DNA of 64,000 nucleotides from Vanessa cardui (taxonomy: Eukaryota; Arthropoda; Insecta; Lepidoptera; Nymphalidae), in contig NC_061141.1 in assembly GCF_905220365.1 (NCBI RefSeq), positions 6,889,501 through 6,953,500 of the forward strand. Reading direction: 5' to 3'. A model generated the notes under the pieces. It was not told the origin of the DNA and did no database searches. It was given only the letters and a program-made list of their open reading frames with translations. This document shows, in pieces, positions 60,152-64,000 of this stretch (within the stretch, counting starts at the first letter, position 1; the number at the start of each line of letters is the position of its first letter). The position numbers and the translations under genes are program-made.

Positions 60152-60323
60152 CGGAAGGCGACGTCGGCGTCGTCGGGCGACTCGGCGGCCAGCCCCACGA
60201 CGACGTAGCGCTCGCTGTCCGAGCTGGCCGTGGACGCGGCGTCGCTGCGCGCGTCGTCGCGCGTCAGCGCGCTGTCCAGTGACGTCACCAGTGACGTCAG
60301 CCCGCGCCGCATCGACGAGAACC
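60152..60323 (-). CDS. BLTP3-like gene, exon 6 (residues 253-308), GC-rich
   Basis: Acceptor gtgcgcag, donor CG|gtgcgc; 172 nt. It encodes FSSMRRGLTSLVTSLDSAL, then a Ser/Asp-rich stretch (SDAASTASSDSERY), then YVVVGLAAESPDDADVAF. It is very GC-rich, and the coding strand holds two identical palindromic TGACGTCA octamers 12 bp apart (60280-60287 and 60292-60299). A second copy of its 5' splice-site region lies about 400 bp downstream in the intron (59740-59756). Confidence 0.85.
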
Positions 60324-60442
60324 CTGCGCACGCGCACACGCTACATACGCCACTCCTGCCAGCCTCGTATTAGGCAATGCCAGTCCGGCGACCATATAGG
60401 GAATGTAGTTAATGTTGTCTTAAATTTTCGCGACTATTACAC

Positions 60443-60620
60443 ATTGGAATAAAACTAGTTATAACGGATTTGAATCGCGTATATTAATTATTGTTGACAT
60501 CTCGACGTTTCGGGTAGTCTACCCGTGACCACGAACACTGTAAAGTGCTCGAAACGTCACAAACGTCAAAAATAATTAATATTCGCGATTCAAATCCGTT
60601 ATAACTAGTTTTATTCCAAT
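60443..60620. mobile_element. MITE with perfect 37-bp terminal inverted repeats (intron 5)
   Basis: 178 bp. The left arm at 60443-60479 starts ATTGGAATAAAACTAG and is the exact reverse complement of 60584-60620. Pairing extends to about 50 bp with one mismatch. The centre holds a further short stem around cgacgtttcgg / ctcgaaacgtc. No clear target duplication is seen. The whole can fold into one long hairpin. Confidence 0.8.
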
Positions 60621-60720
60621 GGGAACGTAGTTATCCCCTCTTTATTGCATTAAAAGTTCAATATACTTAGTCTTCAAATTTCATATGTTCTACACATTTA
60701 GCCGTACAAAGCTAGCATAC

Positions 60721-60861
60721 CACTAAAATTCAGTCCGGGGCTAGGAGGCTGTATCTCGTCGGCGGGCAGCGGCTGCGCGGTGCACACCTCAATGGTACCC
60801 TGTGTGGCTAGCACGCCGCTGTCTCGGTCCAGCATAGAGGGAGCCATTGTTGCCTCCGACC
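60721..60861 (-). CDS. BLTP3-like gene, exon 5 (residues 206-251)
   Basis: Acceptor catccgcag, donor G|gtatgc; 141 nt, phase consistent on both sides with split Gly codons. It encodes a probably disordered linker (DRDSGVLATQG, then PLPADEIQPPSPG). No catalytic motif is expected or seen. Confidence 0.83.
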
Positions 60862-61210
60862 CTGCGGATGAAAATATCAGACATTTAGTTATATGCACCA
60901 GTAAGATTGCACAATTTTAATTAAATTAATAATCAAAACTTTAGTACAATGTCTAATTACGATCATAAATAAATATCTTAGATTCTGTTTAAAGCTGATT
61001 GAAGCAGTAGTATCAAGATTAAAAAAAAGTTCATTCTGATTACCCTAATAAATCAAAAAAATTTTTAAGAAAAACCGGTTCTTTAAAACCTTAGGTATAC
61101 CATCAAAAACTGAAATTGCCATCTCATTGCGAAAATAATTTTCCCTTAGACGATCTTTTACTAGTATAAAAGGTGTGATAATTTCTACTTAATATGTATG
61201 TAATACATAC

Positions 61211-61347
61211 CTAATTTCAAATCATTGAGGCTGGACGAATCAAGCGGTACACTATCCAGGTCCCTGGAAGACTCTTGTCCCGGGCAATTAGTTGGTAAAA
61301 CCAGTGTCACCTCTACTGCGGGAACTACAAGACCGACTACCAACGAC
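61211..61347 (-). CDS. BLTP3-like gene, exon 4 (residues 160-204)
   Basis: Acceptor ctatttttcag, donor G|gtatgt; 137 nt with one base at each end shared with split Gly codons. It encodes a hydrophobic beta-strand-like segment LVVGLVVPAVEVTLVLP, typical of the lipid groove, followed by a hydrophilic linker containing GQESSRDLDS. The alternation of hydrophobic residues fits a repeating-beta-groove strand. Confidence 0.86.
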
Positions 61348-61605
61348 CTGAAAAATAGAGACACATCATATTTAATATTTGGAATCACTATTTATGAAAC
61401 TAAGCTAAGACTATTTATGAAATTAAACGCTTTATTTCATAAATATGGAGATGTAATGCTATTCTAAATTTCATTTACTTTTGGTCAAAACTTCAGACAT
61501 TTTTTTCACGCATATTTAGCTAACATAATCTTTCTAAGTGATCCTCACTTTAGTTCTACTTTTAAAATCTTAAAAAGCCAAGAATAACCGTGGAAGAGTT
61601 TGTTC

Positions 61606-61735
61606 GAGCCCGCCTGGGGCGCCACCCAGTCATCCAGTAGAATATACAACCAGCAAAAACCAATACTAAGTATTATTGTTTTGTAGTTTGGGGAGTAAGT
61701 GAGGCAGGATAGCCACAGACACGATGGATATTTCA
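61606..61735 (+). mobile_element. LINE 3'-end remnant ('gagtgagccagtgtaa' family) in intron 3
   Basis: gagcccgcctggggcgccac, ccagtcatccagtagaatat, accaatactaagtattattg, tttggggagtaagtgaggca. Truncated at both ends. Confidence 0.65.
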
Positions 61736-61884
61736 GAACCAATGTCTATTGACAATGGTTATCCAATCCGCGTACAAACAAGACATAAACTGCGTCCTTT
61801 CTGATTATTTATTTCTAATATTATAAAAAAATACATATGTCTATGTAATCTTAACTAGTTTACTAGATCAAACCATATTCGTAC

Positions 61885-62060
61885 CCCTGGTCAGCCTCCG
61901 GCATCCTGCTAGCCTGGTGAGCCAGCCACGTCGTCAGTTCACTGATGCGTTCCATCTGTCGCAGAAGGAACAGGAGCTGGTAATGATTGAGCTGGATCCC
62001 ACTCAGTCCGCACGTCCGGCCGATCACCCAGATCCGAGAGAAGCCTTCTTCAAAGCACAC
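61885..62060 (-). CDS. BLTP3-like gene, exon 3 (residues 101-158)
   Basis: Acceptor ggttttctag, donor GG|gtacga; 176 nt, enters phase 0, leaves phase 2. The frame encodes GFSRIWVIGRTCGLSG followed by IQLNHYQLLFLLRQ and then a helical SELTTWLAHQASRMPEAD. The NHYQ.LFLLR motif is one I associate with the UHRF1BP1/BLTP3 family and is a main reason for the assignment. Confidence 0.87.
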
Positions 62061-62112
62061 CTAGAAAACCATAAGCATTATGTTATAAGACCAACACGAG
62101 ACAAGTAGCACA

Positions 62113-62577
62113 ATAGACTATTTGACAATGTATAAAATAAAGTGGCAATTATTGCAACCAATATGTATTATGAGTTTAAAAATGGTTACTTATTAACGAA
62201 AGTTGAAAACAATATTTAATTTACTCAAAAATCCATTAATAAAAATGCATTCTTCAACGTTTGTCACGTGACACAAAACGTTTCTGACTGTTCGGGTTTA
62301 TGATGACGTCACTTGCTTGTTAACCTAGTTTGCCTACTGTATGTGGATTATATAGACCACAGATTATAATACAGGCAAATCACGTCACCGACTCCATTGC
62401 AGCGCCATATTTTCCAAGTAGCATTTTCGCGCGCTATTTATTTATGAAGTATTTAATTTGATACTTTTCGGCATATATGTACTAGAAATAAAAAAAGAAA
62501 TACTTTTACTGAGTTCCTTAACCTTTACTAAGAAAGGGCAATATATAATATGAAATCGATTTTAAAAGCAGTCAAGT
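62113..62577 (+). mobile_element. MITE family P/Q, copy Q, filling nearly all of intron 2
   Basis: Opposite in orientation to copy P at 52271-52701 and alignable end to end. It starts with caatagactatttgacaatg and ends at gattttaaaagcagtcaagt, eight bases from the exon 2 edge. The intron spans 62061-62584 (524 bp), so the element is about 89% of it. It carries CACGTG and TGACGTCA motifs. Confidence 0.65.
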
Positions 62578-62584
62578 GGCGCAC

Positions 62585-62751
62585 CCATGCGGTGAGCGGC
62601 GTGGCGTCGAGCAGCGGCGAGGGCCGCGCGGTGGCGCGCGCGCCGCAGAAGTCCGCCCACAGCGGCTCCACGCGCGCGCACCACACGCGCCGGCACTCGC
62701 GCCACGTGCGCTCCGCCGACACGCCCGCGCCGCGCTCCACGTCGTCCAGGT
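62585..62751 (-). CDS. BLTP3-like gene, exon 2 of window (residues 46-100)
   Basis: Acceptor gtgcccgcag, donor GG|gtgcgc; 167 nt, entering with two bases and leaving in phase 0. The frame encodes a Trp-rich helical stretch (ERTWRECRRVW, then VEPLWADFCGARAT) ending in LLDATPLTAW. A W..F.G... P.P..D..PLT.W pattern of this kind is what I expect in the middle of UHRF1BP1-family proteins. Base composition is extremely GC-rich, nearly every wobble position being G or C, in sharp contrast to the AT-rich introns. The donor lies directly beside an intron-filling MITE. Confidence 0.85.
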
Positions 62752-62929
62752 CTGCGGGCACGCACGCACACACGTAAACAGAGGAACCGGTCGCAGTTAT
62801 AACACTCTTGCTTGTTTGTATCTTAGGAAAATCTATTCACTAGAGAAGTCGCGCCCAATCCAATCCAATCAATCAGCCCATTTCCGTCCACCACACTTGG
62901 TGGTAGGGCTTTGTGCAAGCCCGTCTGGG

Positions 62930-63173
62930 TAGGTACCACCCACTCATCAGTTATTCTACCGCCAAATCACAGTACTCAGTATTGTTGTGTTCCAGTTTGA
63001 AGGGTGAGTGAGCCAGTGTAACTACAGGCACAAGAGACATAACATCTTAGTTCCCAAGGTTGGTGGCACATTGACGATGTAAGGTCAGGTCTTACAGTGT
63101 CATTGTCTATGGGTGATGGTGACCACTTTCCATCAGGTGGCCCATATGCTCGTCCGCCAACCTATACCATAAA
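62930..63173 (+). mobile_element. LINE 3'-end element ('gagtgagccagtgtaa' family), best copy, intron 1
   Basis: gtaggtaccacccactcatc, attgttgtgttccagtttga, gggtgagtgagccagtgtaa, atcttagttcccaaggttgg, gaccactttccatcaggtgg and a poly-A-like end. A very common lepidopteran retroelement tail. Related pieces at 18778, 34205, 36335 and 61606. Confidence 0.8.
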
Positions 63174-63179
63174 AAAAAA

Positions 63180-63424
63180 ACTGCTGGACATAGGCCTCTC
63201 CAATTGCACGCCACTGAGATCGTTATAGGGCTCGCATCCAGCTCTTGCCAGCCGTCTTGCGTAAGTCGCGCCCGTTCACGTTAAGTTATCGGTGTACATT
63301 AGCCACCAACCCGTATTGGAACAGCGTGGTGGAATATGTTCCAAAACCTCCTTGATGGGAGAGGAGGCCTTAGCCAGCAGTGGGTAATTAACAGGCTGTT
63401 ACTTTACTACTTTTTTACTTTACT
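63180..63424 (+). mobile_element. Two adjoining retroelement fragments
   Basis: 63180-63285: ctgctggacataggcctctc, ttgcacgccactgagatcgt, ttgccagccgtcttgcgtaa, a common RTE-like LINE end. 63303-63424: 3' half of a Metulj-like SINE (cgtattggaacagcgtggtg, agccagcagtgggtaattaa, ttactttact tail). Confidence 0.75.
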
Positions 63425-63714
63425 TTTAGCATGAGTGAAGCTCGTGCCCAAGACAAATTTTAGTATGTTTGGGACAGTAAACACCACCACGCCTTCCTGG
63501 GTAAATAGGTCTATATGTTGTGTCTGAAGGTTTAGTAGTTTCTAAAATATTATAATTTTATCAACAAATAAAATAAATAAAGAACAATAATAATAGAAAT
63601 ATTGATGCTTGCATTGCTTGTAACACGATATATTCAAGATTTAAGACAATCGAAAATAGCATCACAAAAACTTTGTAATAAAATTAAAAATAAATAAATG
63701 TGAATAGCACTCAC

Positions 63715-63849
63715 TATCGGCATGCAACAAAAACTGTTCGTGCAAGGGGTCGATGTCGTCGGACGAGCAAGGGAACTGTCCTCGAAGGGGTGCCGTCCTT
63801 CGTATTGCTGCTATTATAGACGCTAAGTCTGCTCTCGTACCAGCTGTAT
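63715..63849 (-). CDS. BLTP3-like gene, first exon visible in window (residues 1-44 plus split codons)
   Basis: An acceptor after ttaattatag and a donor gtgagt bound 135 nt. The exon opens with two bases of a split codon and ends with one base, and only one of three frames stays open. It reads TAGTRADLASIIAAIRR and then an acidic DDIDPLHEQF stretch. The split codon made with the next exon is Asn. The preceding exon lies beyond the window. Confidence 0.85.
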
Positions 63850-63931
63850 CTATAATTAATAAAAAAAATCATATATGTATGTGTTAAATCACTAAACAAT
63901 TAAATGGTTTACCAGACACAAAAATAATGTA

Positions 63932-64000
63932 TAGTACGACACAAATTAGATGTAGCATCGGAAAATGCAATGGAATGAAAATAAAACCGATTACTGCCAA
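63932..64000. mobile_element. TA-flanked MITE, copy C, cut by window end
   Basis: The left terminal repeat preceded by TA, then about 69 bases that match copy B base for base as far as the window shows, except the last few bases. It lies in the intron upstream of the first visible exon of the BLTP3-like gene. Confidence 0.75.

Larger units (their letters stand above)
51118..63849 (-). other. Partial gene: BLTP3-type bridge-like lipid transfer protein (UHRF1BP1/SHIP164 family), C-terminal 632 residues in 13 exons
   Basis: Seen: thirteen minus-strand segments, each bounded by AG acceptor and GT donor, join with matching codon phase at all twelve junctions into one frame ending in TAG. The N-terminal part, with the chorein domain, lies upstream of position 64000. 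Known of the family: BLTP3 proteins (about 1400 residues in vertebrates) belong to the VPS13/ATG2 repeating-beta-groove superfamily. They are long hydrophobic channels thought to carry lipid in bulk between membranes, and act on endosomes and lysosomes. The fragment fits: beta-groove-type segments with alternating hydrophobics, acidic and serine-rich disordered linkers (residues about 206-347), a FIEDE-type segment (about 470) and a C-terminal coiled coil (about 547-628). Inferred: family identity from remembered motifs and layout, not from a search. Another VPS13-like protein is the main alternative. Confidence 0.8.

Noticed and set aside
60088..60339. Arg- and Ala-rich open frames around 60.1-60.3 kb
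   Set aside because: Shadows of GC-rich exon 6; composition explains the lack of stops.
62562..62777. Several long GC-rich open frames on both strands over 62.55-62.93 kb
   Set aside because: They are out-of-frame shadows of exon 2 of the BLTP3-like gene; only the frame that joins the neighbouring exons in phase was kept.
1..64000. CRISPR array, operon, phage or bacterial mobile element
   Set aside because: No regular spacers, no ribosome-binding sites or compact gene arrays; all signals are eukaryotic with spliceosomal introns and SINEs/LINEs.

Overview
The window is AT-rich, intron-rich animal DNA packed with transposable elements. The repeats point to Lepidoptera, probably a nymphalid butterfly. 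They include tRNA-derived SINEs of the Metulj type, Jockey/RTE LINE 3' ends, Helitron-like fragments and several MITE families. There is no bacterial-type operon, CRISPR array or rRNA. The species assignment is inference from repeat families only.

One protein-coding gene is resolved well. It lies on the minus strand from about 63.85 kb down to 51.12 kb, with 13 coding exons whose splice sites and reading phases all agree (1901 nt, 632 residues plus a stop codon). It is the C-terminal part of a bridge-like lipid transfer protein that I identify as the BLTP3 family (UHRF1BP1 / UHRF1BP1L-SHIP164). The N-terminal chorein half lies beyond position 64000. Its introns hold SINEs, hAT-type and TA-type MITEs, a MITE filling almost a whole intron, a triplicated 3' splice-site region and a duplicated 5' splice-site region.

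The rest (1-50.8 kb) is mostly repeats and unique AT-rich DNA, with a few weaker gene signals. These are a probable non-coding first exon with a strong donor at 46.60-46.86 kb (minus); an isolated coding-like exon at 29.75-29.83 kb (minus); promoter- or 5'UTR-like CpG-rich patches at 21.25-21.40 kb and at 2.2 kb plus 4.5-4.65 kb (minus); and a coding-like exon at about 0.58-0.70 kb (plus). I could not name the genes these belong to.

Repeat layout: a 2.17-kb hAT-like composite with an exact 8-bp target duplication at 2.3-4.5 kb, itself carrying a nested inverted-repeat element and a LINE fragment; ten full or long partial Metulj-like SINE copies plus degenerate fragments from 8.8 to 63.4 kb; four copies of a second tRNA-like SINE; a Jockey-type LINE with a 163-codon open C-terminal ORF at 41.6-42.3 kb whose 3' tail recurs at seven other places; three copies of a TA-flanked MITE; and several long near-perfect inverted repeats (17.1, 17.5, 24.2 and 27.5 kb).
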